A stretch of 64,000 nucleotides of DNA from Sphingopyxis sp. H050 (GTDB lineage Bacteria; Pseudomonadota; Alphaproteobacteria; Sphingomonadales; Sphingomonadaceae). The translations under genes and the position numbers were made by a program. Shown piece by piece: positions 17,494 to 26,605 of the stretch; positions within the stretch are counted from its first letter, which is position 1, and each line of letters starts with the position of its first letter. The stretch is from the NCBI RefSeq assembly GCF_001468265.1, contig NZ_LNRZ01000003.1, forward strand, positions 372,001 through 436,000. The letters run 5' to 3'. The notes under the pieces were generated by a model. That model saw nothing but the letters and a program-made list of their open reading frames with translations, did not search any database and was not told where the DNA came from.

Positions 17494-17943
17494 ATGGAAT
17501 ATAGCGGCGCCTATGATCTCGCCGAAGCAGACCGCATCGGTGCGGCAATCGGTGCGGCGTTGATGCCGGGCGACGTCGTGCTGCTGTCGGGCGATCTCGG
17601 CGCGGGGAAGACGACGCTGGCGCGCGCGATGCTGAAGGCGCGCGGGCTGGCGGGCGAGGCGCCGAGCCCGACGTTCGCGATCGTTCAGCCCTATGCGCCG
17701 CCCGAGGTCGATCTGCCCATCGCGCATGTCGACCTGTACCGGATCGAGGAAGAGGACGAACTGATCGAGCTCGGCCTCGACGATTATCTCTATGACGGCG
17801 CGCTGCTGATCGAATGGCCCGAGCGGCTGGGGTCGCAGGGCTGGGCCGCGGCGCTACGCCTGAGCATTTCAGGACAGGGCGGCGCGCGCGTCTTGACAGC
17901 GGCGGTGCCGACGTCTTGGGGGAGCCGATGGCCGCTCCGATGA
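17494..17943 (+). CDS. tsaE: tRNA threonylcarbamoyladenosine biosynthesis ATPase TsaE
   Basis: 149 residues. TsaE (YjeE) is the small P-loop ATPase that works with TsaB and TsaD to place threonylcarbamoyl on A37 of ANN-reading tRNAs. Walker A is SGDLGAGKTTLARA near residue 32. SPTFAI (switch region), HVDLYRIE and LIEWPERL follow in the family order. The start at 17494 begins the conserved region; an upstream ATG at 17470 has no support. Its end overlaps the amgK start by 16 bases, which indicates translational coupling. Essential in most bacteria. Confidence 0.92.
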   Translation: MEYSGAYDLAEADRIGAAIGAALMPGDVVLLSGDLGAGKTTLARAMLKARGLAGEAPSPTFAIVQPYAPPEVDLPIAHVDLYRIEEEDELIELGLDDYLYDGALLIEWPERLGSQGWAAALRLSISGQGGARVLTAAVPTSWGSRWPLR

Positions 17944-18917
17944 TTCCGCCCGCGCATGCCCCGGCCTTTCTCGCCGCGCATGGCTGGGGCGACGCCCAGA
18001 TTTTGCCGCTCGCGGGGGACGCCTCCTTCCGCCGCTATTTTCGCGTCGTCGACAAGGGCCGGCAGGCGGTGCTGATGGACGCGCCGCCGCCGCACGAGGA
18101 CCCGCGGCCGTTCATCGCGGTCGCCGAATATCTGTGCGGGCTGGGGCTGAACGCGCCGACGATCCTGGCGCGCGATCTGGCGCAGGGGCTGCTGCTGATC
18201 GAGGATTTCGGCGATGTGCGGCTGCGCGAGACGGTCGACGAACAGCTGCACCGCGAAAGCGATTATTACGCGGGCGTGACCGACCTGCTCGTGCACCTTC
18301 ATGCGCGTCCCGCGATGGACGGGCTGCCGGTGCATGGGCTCGAACAATGGCTGGACGAGGTGATGCTGTTCACCGACTGGTATTGCCCGGCGCTCGATCT
18401 GGAGGTCGACCGCGACGGGTTCCGCGCCGCATGGCAAGCGGTGCTGGCGCCGGTCGAGGCCGACGGGCTGCCGCGCGTCACCGTGCTGCGCGACTTTCAT
18501 GCCGAGAATATCATGCTGGTGCAGGGGCAGGACGGCGTCGCGCATTTCGGGCTGCTCGATTTCCAGGACGCGCTGGTCGGGCACCCGGCCTATGATCTCG
18601 CCTCGGTGCTCGAGGATGCGCGGCGCGATGTGACGCCCGCGGTCGAGGCGGCGATGCTCGATCGCTATGTCGCAGCAACGGGGCAGGGCGAGGCGTATCG
18701 CAATGCCTATTGGGCGCTCGCGGCGCAGCGCAACACGCGCATCCTTGGCGTCTTCGTCCGGCTGTGGAAGCGCGACGGCAAGCCCGGATACCGCCAGTTC
18801 CAGCCGCGCATGTGGGGGCTGCTCGAACGCGACCTCGCGCATCCGGCGCTTGTTCCCGTCCGGCAATGGTTCGACGCCAATGTCCCCGCCTCGAAGCGGG
18901 CGGAGGCCTGGTCGTGA
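17928..18917 (+). CDS. amgK: N-acetylmuramate/N-acetylglucosamine kinase AmgK
   Basis: 329 residues, aminoglycoside-phosphotransferase fold. GDASFRRYFRV in the N-terminal lobe, LLIEDFGDVRL in the hinge, the catalytic loop LRDFHAENIML and the metal site LLDFQDALVG are present. In this family the enzyme phosphorylates MurNAc (and GlcNAc) at the anomeric carbon. The next gene makes UDP-MurNAc from that product, the recycling route that in Pseudomonas bypasses the fosfomycin target MurA. The start at 17928 follows GGGGGAG at 17918-17924; the ATG at 17940 overlapping the tsaE stop is an alternative. The C-terminus overlaps the next gene by four bases. Confidence 0.87.
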   Translation: MAAPMIPPAHAPAFLAAHGWGDAQILPLAGDASFRRYFRVVDKGRQAVLMDAPPPHEDPRPFIAVAEYLCGLGLNAPTILARDLAQGLLLIEDFGDVRLRETVDEQLHRESDYYAGVTDLLVHLHARPAMDGLPVHGLEQWLDEVMLFTDWYCPALDLEVDRDGFRAAWQAVLAPVEADGLPRVTVLRDFHAENIMLVQGQDGVAHFGLLDFQDALVGHPAYDLASVLEDARRDVTPAVEAAMLDRYVAATGQGEAYRNAYWALAAQRNTRILGVFVRLWKRDGKPGYRQFQPRMWGLLERDLAHPALVPVRQWFDANVPASKRAEAWS

Positions 18918-19633
18918 CGGCAAGGATCGAAAGCGCGATGGTGATGGCGGCGGGGATCGGCAAGCGGATGCGCCCGCTGACCGCGACGCGGCCCAAGCCG
19001 CTGGTGCGCGTGGCCGGCAAGGCGCTGATCGACCACAGCCTCGACCGGATCGAGGCGGCGGGGATCGGCCATGTCGTGGTCAACGTCCATTATCTCGCGG
19101 ACGCGCTGGAAGCGCATCTGGCGGCGCAGAAGCGCCGCTTCACGATCGCGGTGTCCGACGAGCGGGCACAATTGCTCGAAACCGGCGGCGGGATGATGAA
19201 GGCGCTGCCCTTGCTCACCGGCGATCCGATCCTGATCGTCAACAGCGACAATATCTGGACCGACGGGCCGCAGGACAGCATCGCCAACCTCGCGCGCCAC
19301 TGGGACGATGCGAAGATGGACGCGCTGCTGCTCGTGATCCGGCAGGCGAGCGCGACGGGGCATGGCGGCAAGGGCGATTTTCACATGGACCCGGCGGGCA
19401 AGCTGTCGCGCCGCAAGCCGGGGCGGATCGCGCCGTTCGTCTATACCGGCATCCAGCTGGTGTCGCGGCGTCTGCTCGTCGATGCGCCCGAGGGGCCGTT
19501 TTCGACCAACATATTGTGGGACCGCGCGATCGCGGCGGGGCGGCTCTATGGGCTGTCGCATATGGGGCAGTGGTTCGACGTCGGGACGCCGGCAAGCATC
19601 GCGCCGACCGAAGCCGCGCTGGGCGAGGTTTGA
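18914..19633 (+). CDS. murU: N-acetylmuramate-1-phosphate uridylyltransferase MurU
   Basis: 239 residues, nucleotidyltransferase fold. The signature VMAAGIGKRMRPLT, then RPKPLVRVAGKALI, carries the nucleotide-binding Gly, Arg and Lys. IVNSDNIW holds the metal Asp, and FVYTGIQLV with the final GQWFDVGTPASIA is typical of the MurU branch. It joins UTP to MurNAc-1-phosphate, giving UDP-MurNAc for peptidoglycan. GTG at 18914 overlaps the amgK stop as GTGA, so the two are coupled. Glucose-1-phosphate or mannose-1-phosphate transferases are similar, but the neighbour favours MurU. Confidence 0.87.
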   Translation: MTARIESAMVMAAGIGKRMRPLTATRPKPLVRVAGKALIDHSLDRIEAAGIGHVVVNVHYLADALEAHLAAQKRRFTIAVSDERAQLLETGGGMMKALPLLTGDPILIVNSDNIWTDGPQDSIANLARHWDDAKMDALLLVIRQASATGHGGKGDFHMDPAGKLSRRKPGRIAPFVYTGIQLVSRRLLVDAPEGPFSTNILWDRAIAAGRLYGLSHMGQWFDVGTPASIAPTEAALGEV

Positions 19634-19663
19634 CACGGATCGTCATCCCGGCGAAGGAAGCTG

Positions 19664-22600
19664 ATGGCTGCGATTGATCAGCCCACCATCTTCTCGATCC
19701 CCGTTCACCGGGCGTTCGCCGACGCGCTCGCCGCCGGAATCATCGCGCGATATGCCGACGGCGCGCTCGGGCTTGCCGAGGGGCTGATCCTGTTGCCCAG
19801 CAACCGCGCGCGGAGCGCGGTGCAGGCCGCCTTCGTGCGCGCGGGCGGGCAGGGACTGCTCATGCCGCGGCTGGCGGTGATTGGCGATGCGGACCTTGAC
19901 GAGTCGGTGGCGCTGGCGCTCGATGCCATCGACGACGAGCCGATGCCGCCCGCGATCGACGCGCTGCGGCGGCGCCTGCTGCTTGCCGAACTGATCGAGC
20001 GATATACGCCGCCGGGCGAGACGCCGATCGCGGGCGCCGCGGCGTTCCAGCTTGCCGACGGGCTGGCGCGGGTAATCGATCAGCTCCATTATGAAGAGGT
20101 CCGCGTCGGCGACCTGGTCGACCTCGACCTCGGCGCCTTTGCCGAACATTGGCAGGCGTCGCTCGGGCGGCTCAAGCTGCTCGTCGATCATTGGCCCGCG
20201 GTCCTGGCCAAGACCGGCAGCATCGACCGGGCCGAGCGGCGCAACCGGTTGCTGGGGCGCGTGACCGCGGCATGGCGCGCGGCGCCGCCGGCGCGGTTCG
20301 TCGTCGCGGCGGGCATCACGACCGCCGCGCCCGCGATCGCGCGGTTGCTGCGCACCGCGGCCGATCTGGAGCGCGGAATGGTCGTGCTGCCCGGCCTCGA
20401 TCAGGCGATGGCGGCCGAGGAATGGGACGCGCTCGGGCCGACGCGGCCCGATCCCGAAAATCCGGCGCGGCCGCTGGAGACGCATCCGCAATATCATTTG
20501 AAGCTGTTGCTCGACCGCATGGGAGTCAGCCGCGACGCGGTGGTCGAATGGGACGCGACCTCCGGGTTTGACGGACCCGAGGCGCGCAGGCCCTTCGTCT
20601 CGCTGCTCTTCGCGCCCGCCGACTATAGCGCGCAGTGGCAGGCGGCGGGCGATTTATCGGCGGCGACCGAGGGGATTTCGGGGGCGGTGTTCGCCGACGA
20701 CGGGCAGGAGGCGCAGGGGATCGCGCTGCTGCTGCGCGAGGCGATCGAGACGCCGGGGCGCACCGCGGCGCTGGTGACGCCCGACCGCGGCCTCGCCGAG
20801 CGCGTTGCGGCGGCGCTGGCGCGCTGGGGGATTTCGGTCGACGACAGCGCGGGCCAGCCCTTGTCGCGGACGCCGCCGGGGGCGTTGCTGCTGTTGCTGG
20901 CCAAGCTCGCGGCGGAGTTCGATCCGGTGGCGCTGGTGTCGCTGCTGGGGCATCCGCTGGTGCGGAGGGGCGAGGGACGGACGGTATGGCTCGATCAGCT
21001 GCGGCGGCTCGACCTGGTGCTGCGCGAGCCGGGGCTGCTGCCGGGATGGGACGGGGTGAGTGTGCGGATTGCATCGTCGCCCCCGCGCAGGCGGGGGCCG
21101 TTGGCGGCCTCGTCCGGCCATACAGGCGAAGACATCCAGCGGCCCCCGCCTGCGCGGGGGCGACGGATTGACACCGACACGCTGCAGGATTGGTGGGAAT
21201 CGCTCGTGGAAGGCCTAGGCGTAGCACTCGCGCCCTTTGCCGCACCCGCCCCCCCCGCGACCTTGCTGGCGGCGCTGCAGCAGGCGGCCGAATGGCTCAC
21301 CGGCGATGCGATGTGGGCGGGACCGGCGGGGCGGATGCTCGCCGAACTGTTCGATCAATGGGCGCTCGCGCGCGGCGATGGCCCGGCGCTGGTCGACCCC
21401 GCCGACTTTCCCGATATGCTTGGGCAATTGCTTGTGCAGGCAAGCGTGCGGCCGCCCTATGGCGGGCACCCGCGCCTGTTCATCTGGGGCTTGCTCGAAG
21501 CGCGATTGCAGCGCGCCGATCTGATGATTTTGGGCGGGCTCGACGAGGGGCGCTGGCCCGCGGCGACGCAGCCCGACCCGTGGCTCGCGCCGGGTATCCG
21601 TCGCCTGCTCGGCCTGCCCGCGCCCGAGCGGCAGCAGGGGATGGCGGCGCATGATTTCGCGAGCGCGCTCGCGGCGCGCGAGATCGTCGTCACGCGCGCC
21701 GAGCGGAGCGGCGGCGATCCGGCGGTGGCGTCGCGCTTCTGGTTGCGGCTCGCGGCGCTGGCCGGCGACCTGCCCGAACCGGCGCCGGGCGGGGTGGCGC
21801 TGACGCGGCTCGCGGCCGAACTCGATGTGCCGGTGGGCGGCACGCAGCCGGCAGCCCGGCCCGCGCCGCGGCCGCCGGGCGACGACCGCCCGCGCAAGAT
21901 CAGCGTCACCGCGGTCGACCGGCTCGCGCGCGATCCTTTCGCTTATTATGCGAACCAGATGCTCGGCCTGTCGGCGCTCGATCCGCTGAGCGCCGCGCCT
22001 GATCCGCGCTGGCGCGGCACGCGCGTGCACCGGCTGTTCGAGGATTGGGTGCGCGGCGGCGCGACGCGCGAAGGGTTCGAGCGCGAGCTGGCGGCGCTGC
22101 GGGAGGATGCCGCGCTCGATGCGATTGCGCGCGCTTTCTGGCTGCCGCGGATCGAGCCGGCGCTGCGCTGGGCGGCGGCGCAAGTTTGGGACCGCGACGA
22201 TCGCGCGCCGCTTGGGGTCGAGGTGAGGGGCGAGATCAGCGTCGGCGGCCTGACGCTGCACGGCAAGGCTGACCGGATCGACCGGGATGATCGGGGGCGG
22301 CTGGCGATCGTCGATTATAAATCGGGCGGCGCGCCGAGCGCGAAGGCGGCGTTCGACAAGCTGGACAACCAGCTCGGCCTGCTGGGGCTGATCGCGCGCG
22401 AGGGCGGGATGACAGACATCGCCGCGGCGCCGGTCGACGCGCTTGAATATTGGAGCCTGCGGCCCGACCGGCGCGCGGGCGGCGCGGGGAAGATTTCGAA
22501 CACTTACGGGCCGCGCAGCGACCTTAAGACTGCCGAGATGGCGATCGACCATGCCGCCGATGCGCTGTCCGAGCTGGCGGCGCTCTACCTGTTCGGCGAC

Positions 22601-22696
22601 GCGCCCTTCGTGCCGGGCGAGGTGGCGGGCTATGGCGAGTATGACCAGCTGATGCGGCGCGACGAATGGTTCGGGCGCGGGGAGGAGGGCGCTTGA
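19664..22696 (+). CDS. addB: Double-strand break repair nuclease subunit AddB
   Basis: 1010 residues, AddB of the alphaproteobacterial type. It begins with a helicase-like but inactive N-terminal half (LILLPSNRARSAVQAAF) and ends with a PD-(D/E)XK nuclease domain (LHGKADRIDRD, then IVDYKSGGAPSAK near residues 865-885). With AddA it resects broken DNA ends for RecA. It lacks a clear Walker A Lys, as many AddB proteins do. Residues about 471-501 are encoded by a perfect palindromic repeat inserted in frame and read as Pro/Arg/Gly-rich sequence unlike the flanks. The stop overlaps the TTG start of addA. Confidence 0.93.
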   Translation: MAAIDQPTIFSIPVHRAFADALAAGIIARYADGALGLAEGLILLPSNRARSAVQAAFVRAGGQGLLMPRLAVIGDADLDESVALALDAIDDEPMPPAIDALRRRLLLAELIERYTPPGETPIAGAAAFQLADGLARVIDQLHYEEVRVGDLVDLDLGAFAEHWQASLGRLKLLVDHWPAVLAKTGSIDRAERRNRLLGRVTAAWRAAPPARFVVAAGITTAAPAIARLLRTAADLERGMVVLPGLDQAMAAEEWDALGPTRPDPENPARPLETHPQYHLKLLLDRMGVSRDAVVEWDATSGFDGPEARRPFVSLLFAPADYSAQWQAAGDLSAATEGISGAVFADDGQEAQGIALLLREAIETPGRTAALVTPDRGLAERVAAALARWGISVDDSAGQPLSRTPPGALLLLLAKLAAEFDPVALVSLLGHPLVRRGEGRTVWLDQLRRLDLVLREPGLLPGWDGVSVRIASSPPRRRGPLAASSGHTGEDIQRPPPARGRRIDTDTLQDWWESLVEGLGVALAPFAAPAPPATLLAALQQAAEWLTGDAMWAGPAGRMLAELFDQWALARGDGPALVDPADFPDMLGQLLVQASVRPPYGGHPRLFIWGLLEARLQRADLMILGGLDEGRWPAATQPDPWLAPGIRRLLGLPAPERQQGMAAHDFASALAAREIVVTRAERSGGDPAVASRFWLRLAALAGDLPEPAPGGVALTRLAAELDVPVGGTQPAARPAPRPPGDDRPRKISVTAVDRLARDPFAYYANQMLGLSALDPLSAAPDPRWRGTRVHRLFEDWVRGGATREGFERELAALREDAALDAIARAFWLPRIEPALRWAAAQVWDRDDRAPLGVEVRGEISVGGLTLHGKADRIDRDDRGRLAIVDYKSGGAPSAKAAFDKLDNQLGLLGLIAREGGMTDIAAAPVDALEYWSLRPDRRAGGAGKISNTYGPRSDLKTAEMAIDHAADALSELAALYLFGDAPFVPGEVAGYGEYDQLMRRDEWFGRGEEGA
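21075..21165. repeat. Palindromic repeat inside addB
   Basis: Arms 21075-21100 and 21140-21165 are perfect inverted copies over 26 bases (CGTCGCCCCCGCGCAGG and onward), around a 39-base centre. It lies wholly within the addB frame and adds no stop codon. Such CCCCCGC/GCGGGGG repeats are normally intergenic in this group. Confidence 0.9.
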
Positions 22697-25600
22697 GCAA
22701 GCCCGCCGGCCTCGCGACGCTCGACCCGCGGCAGGGCGCTGCCGCCGATCCCGAAAGCCATGTCTGGCTGGGTGCGTCGGCGGGGACGGGGAAGACGCAG
22801 GTGCTGTCGGCGCGCGTGCTGCGGCTGATGCTCGACGGGGTGTCGCCGGAAGCGATCCTCTGCATCACCTTCACCAAGGCGGGCGCGGCCGAGATGGCGC
22901 ACCGCATCCACGAACGGCTCGCGGCGTGGGTGCGGATGGACGACGGCGATTTGCGGCTCGACCTCCGCGCGCTGGGGCTCGACTGGGACCGGCCGGGGCT
23001 GATGACGCGCGCGCGGTCGCTGTTCGCGACGGTGATCGACAGCCCGGGCGGCGCGATCCGGGTGCAGACGATCCATGCCTTTTGCCAGACATTGCTCGCG
23101 AGCTTCCCGCTCGAGGCGAAGCTGCTGCCGGGGTTTCGCGCGATCGAGGAGGATGAAGCGGGGGCGTTGCAACGGGCGGTGCTGAGCCGCCTGCTCGAAG
23201 AGGATGACGAGCGCGCCGCGCTGCGCGACGCGGCGGCGATGCTGTCGCGGCGGCTGGGGCAGGAGGCGGCTTTGTCCTTCCTGTCGAGCTGTGCCGCGGC
23301 GTTCGGCGGGCCGCGCGCCGCCCTGCCGCCATCGGCGCACGACCTGCGCGCGGCCTTCGACCTGCCGGGCGGCGATCCGGATGCGTGGATCGCGGGCGAG
23401 ATCGCGGGCGGGGCGATCCGCGACGACGATATCAAGGCGGTCGCGACGAGCGGCGCGGCGTGGGGAACGAAGACGGGCGAAGCTTGCTCCGACGCGATGG
23501 TCGGCTGGCTGATCGCCGATGCGCCCGCACGCGCGGCGATGCTCGGTGATCTGCTCGGCCGCTTCCTCACCGGCAAGGGCGAATTGCGCGCCGACTTCGC
23601 GGGCGACAAGGGCAAGATGACCGGCTGCGTCGACGGCGCGGTGCGGATCGTCGAGGCGGTGCAGCGCCTGCTCGGCACCGCGACCGCGATGCGCGTCGCC
23701 GACGATCTCGCTGCAGCGTGGAAGCTCGGGAGCCGGTTTGCCGAAGCCTATGCGCTCGCCAAGCGCCAGCAGGGGCTCGCCGATTTCGACGATCTGATCA
23801 CGCTCGCGGGGTCGCTGCTGCGCGTCAGCAGCTTCGGCGAATGGGTGCGCTTCAAGCTCGACCAGCGCACCGACCATATCCTCGTCGACGAGGCGCAGGA
23901 TACGAACATGCGCCAGTGGGGCATTGTGCTGTCGCTCGCCGAGGAATTTTTCGCTGTGGCGCCAGGCGATGACGGGCGGATGCGCACGCTGTTCACGGTC
24001 GGCGACCGCAAGCAGGCAATTTTCGGCTTTCAGGGCACCGAGCCAAAGGCGTTCGCCACCGCGCGCGAGATGTTCCACATCCTCGGCGAACGCGCGGGCC
24101 AGGATTTCCGCAACGTCGATCTCGTCTCCAACTATCGCTCGACGCCTGCGGTGCTCGAGGTGGTCGATGCCTGGCTCGCAGCCGGGGGCACCGGCGCGAT
24201 GGGGCTCGATGGCGCCGAGCCGCCGCACCGCCCCTTCCGGTCGGGGCATGCGGGGCAGGTCGAGTTGTGGCAGCCGCTGCCCGTGGGCAAGGCGCTCGAT
24301 GCCGAGGCCGACGAGGGCGATGAAGGCGGCGACGGCGGCGATGGCGACGGCAGCGCGCCCGCCTCGGACCCCGCCTCGATGCGGCTGGCGAAGGCGATCG
24401 CGGGCGAGGTGCAGGACTGGATCGCGCACGGCAAGGACGGGCGGCCGGTCGCGCCCGGCGACATCATGATCCTTGTCCGGCGGCGGCGCGACCTTGCGGC
24501 GCGGATCGTCGCGCGGTTGCAGGCGCTGCACGTGCCCGTCGCGGGGGTCGACCGCTTCGCGCTGACCCAGCCGCTCGCGGTGCAGGACCTGATCGCGGCG
24601 ATGCGCTTTGCAGTGCAGCCGCTCGACGATCTCAATCTGGCGTCGCTGCTCGTGTCGCCGCTGATCGGCTGGACGCAGGACGAACTGTATGCGCGCGGCC
24701 ACAAACGCGGCCGCGCGGCGCTGTGGGAGCATCTGCGGGCGAGCGAGGGCGATGTGCCGCCAGCGACGATGGCGGCGCTGCGGCATCTGCTCGGCATGGC
24801 CGATTTCACGACGCCGTTCCGTTTCCTGGAAACGGTGCTGTCGGGGCCGATCGACGGGCGGCGCAAACTTTACGCGCGACTGGGGCGCGAGGCGCGCGAT
24901 CCCATCGACGAGCTGCTGAATCAGGCGCTCGCCTTCGAGAGCCGCGAGACGGTGTCGCTGCTCGGCTTCCTGACGCAGGTGTCGGCGAGCGCGGCCGACA
25001 TCAAGCGCCAGACCGAGGCGCGCAGCGACGTCGTACGCGTGATGACGGTGCACGGGTCGAAGGGGTTGCAGGCGCCGATCGTGATCCTGGCCGATGCGAC
25101 CGACGATGCGGGAATCGGGCATCGTCCGTTCAGCGTCGATGTCGCCGCGTGGGAGAAACTGCCCGTGTTCGCGCTGCCCGCCGACGAACGGCACGGGGCG
25201 CTGGCCGACGCCCATGCGGCGGCGGCGCGCGCGGCAGAGGAGGAGCATTGGCGGCTTTTCTATGTCGCGATGACGCGCGCCGAGGAAATCCTGGTCGTGG
25301 CGGGGGTGACGAAGAAGGCCGACCGGACGATCCCCGAAGGCAGCTGGCACGCGGCGGTCGAATCGGTGCTGCCGGACATGGGCGCCGAATGGGAGGATGC
25401 CGGGCCGCTATGGGGCCGGCGCCGCGTCCACCGTGCCAATGCGGGCAAATGGGCGAGGAAGGAAAAGGCGGCGAAGGTGGCGGCCCCCGCGCTGGTGCTT
25501 CCCGAATGGGCGCATCGGCAAGCCCCCGAGGAAGCGCGCCCGCCGCGCCCGCTGGCGCCGTCGGCGCTCGGCGAGGACGATGTCGCGGTGCCGCCGCAGG

Positions 25601-26172
25601 GGACCGCGCGCGTGGCGGCGGTCGAGCGCGGCTTGCTGCTCCATGCGCTGTTCGAGCGGCTGCCGCCGGTGGCGGCGGGCAAGCGGCGCGAGGCGGCGCT
25701 GCGCTGGCTCGGCTTGCAGGCGCCGACGCTGGGTGATGCGGCGCGGTCGGCGATGGTCGGCGAAGTGCTCGCGATACTCGACGATCCCGCGCACGCGGCG
25801 CTTTTCGGCCCCGGCAGCCTGGCCGAGGTGCCGCTGTCGGCGGTGGTCGACGGCGCGGTGGTGGCGGGGATCGTCGACCGGCTGCGCGTCTCCGACGACG
25901 CGGTGACGGTGATCGATTACAAGACCGGGCGGCAGGTGCCCGAACACGTCGGGGCGGTGCAGCCGGCCTATCTGCGCCAGATGGCGGCCTATCGCGATGC
26001 GCTCAGCGTGATCTTTCCGGGCAAGCGGGTCGAGGCGGCATTGCTCTACACCGCCGCGCCGCGGCTGATCATGCTCGACGACGCGCTGCTCGACGCGCAC
26101 AAGCCCGGCTTGCTGGCAACCAAGGCGAATTTGCCGGGTTCAGCCCTTGAGCCGGACGCGCCGACGTCTTAG
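22693..26172 (+). CDS. addA: Double-strand break repair helicase-nuclease AddA
   Basis: 1159 residues. UvrD/SF1 helicase with C-terminal nuclease. Walker A GASAGTGKTQVL begins near residue 25, and ITFTKAGAAEMAHRI is motif Ia. VDEAQDTN is Walker B, followed by GDRKQAIFGFQG, VMTVHGSKGLQAP and FYVAMTRAEE, which are motifs III, V and VI. The nuclease core VIDYKTGRQVPEH lies near residue 1075. It is the ATP-driven translocase of AddAB. TTG at 22693 is chosen as start: it overlaps the addB TGA and follows GAGGAGGG at 22680-22688, whereas the ATG at 22666 lies inside addB with no such site. Confidence 0.94.
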   Translation: MSKPAGLATLDPRQGAAADPESHVWLGASAGTGKTQVLSARVLRLMLDGVSPEAILCITFTKAGAAEMAHRIHERLAAWVRMDDGDLRLDLRALGLDWDRPGLMTRARSLFATVIDSPGGAIRVQTIHAFCQTLLASFPLEAKLLPGFRAIEEDEAGALQRAVLSRLLEEDDERAALRDAAAMLSRRLGQEAALSFLSSCAAAFGGPRAALPPSAHDLRAAFDLPGGDPDAWIAGEIAGGAIRDDDIKAVATSGAAWGTKTGEACSDAMVGWLIADAPARAAMLGDLLGRFLTGKGELRADFAGDKGKMTGCVDGAVRIVEAVQRLLGTATAMRVADDLAAAWKLGSRFAEAYALAKRQQGLADFDDLITLAGSLLRVSSFGEWVRFKLDQRTDHILVDEAQDTNMRQWGIVLSLAEEFFAVAPGDDGRMRTLFTVGDRKQAIFGFQGTEPKAFATAREMFHILGERAGQDFRNVDLVSNYRSTPAVLEVVDAWLAAGGTGAMGLDGAEPPHRPFRSGHAGQVELWQPLPVGKALDAEADEGDEGGDGGDGDGSAPASDPASMRLAKAIAGEVQDWIAHGKDGRPVAPGDIMILVRRRRDLAARIVARLQALHVPVAGVDRFALTQPLAVQDLIAAMRFAVQPLDDLNLASLLVSPLIGWTQDELYARGHKRGRAALWEHLRASEGDVPPATMAALRHLLGMADFTTPFRFLETVLSGPIDGRRKLYARLGREARDPIDELLNQALAFESRETVSLLGFLTQVSASAADIKRQTEARSDVVRVMTVHGSKGLQAPIVILADATDDAGIGHRPFSVDVAAWEKLPVFALPADERHGALADAHAAAARAAEEEHWRLFYVAMTRAEEILVVAGVTKKADRTIPEGSWHAAVESVLPDMGAEWEDAGPLWGRRRVHRANAGKWARKEKAAKVAAPALVLPEWAHRQAPEEARPPRPLAPSALGEDDVAVPPQGTARVAAVERGLLLHALFERLPPVAAGKRREAALRWLGLQAPTLGDAARSAMVGEVLAILDDPAHAALFGPGSLAEVPLSAVVDGAVVAGIVDRLRVSDDAVTVIDYKTGRQVPEHVGAVQPAYLRQMAAYRDALSVIFPGKRVEAALLYTAAPRLIMLDDALLDAHKPGLLATKANLPGSALEPDAPTS

Positions 26173-26205
26173 CTTGGCGGCAACAGCGTTTCAGGAGTTC
26201 AGACT

Positions 26206-26526
26206 ATGGGTACCAAGGCCATTACCGACGCCAGCTTTCAGGCCGACGTCATTGACAGCGACACGCCTGTGCTGGTCGATTTCTGGGCCGAATGGTGCGG
26301 CCCGTGCAAGATGATCGGTCCGTCGCTCGAGGAAATCGCCGACGAACTCGGCGAAAAGGTCGTGATCGCAAAGATCAACATCGACGAAAACCCCGACGCG
26401 CCGAGCAAATATGGCGTGCGCGGCATCCCGACGATGATCCTGTTCAAGAATGGCGAGATCGCCGACACCAAGGTCGGCGCGGCGCCGAAGAGCGCGCTCA
26501 AGGGCTGGCTCGAAAGCGCGCTTTAA
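26206..26526 (+). CDS. trxA: Thioredoxin
   Basis: 106 residues. WCGPCK places the redox Cys pair at about residues 31 and 34, and [11 protein letters not shown] supplies the cis-Pro loop. [20 protein letters not shown] and [14 protein letters not shown] strand order are those of TrxA. It reduces ribonucleotide reductase, peroxiredoxins and methionine sulfoxide reductase in the cytosol. It follows addA by 33 bases; the addA-trxA neighbourhood is conserved in alphaproteobacteria. TCAGGAG precedes the start. A 29-bp palindrome follows the gene and probably ends transcription. Confidence 0.97.
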   Translation: MGTKAITDASFQADVIDSDTPVLVDFWAEWCGPCKMIGPSLEEIADELGEKVVIAKINIDENPDAPSKYGVRGIPTMILFKNGEIADTKVGAAPKSALKGWLESAL

Positions 26527-26530
26527 GGGA

Positions 26531-26601
26531 TGTGAACCCCGGCGAAAGCCGGGGCCCATTTCACCGCGCCACATGGGCCCCGGCTTTCGCCGGGGTTCAC
26601 A
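26531..26601. repeat. 29-bp perfect palindrome between trxA and argJ
   Basis: Arms 26531-26559 and 26573-26601 are perfect inverted copies over 29 bases (TGTGAACCCCGGCG and onward) around a 13-base loop. It is of the same family as 2588-2657. Lying between two convergent stops, it probably serves as a two-way transcription stop. Confidence 0.9.
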
Positions 26602-26605
26602 CAGG

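Noticed and set aside
22630..25350. A 900-codon minus-strand frame opposite addA
   Set aside because: The complementary strand encodes a complete AddA with all helicase motifs. The shadow translation is low-complexity Arg-rich.
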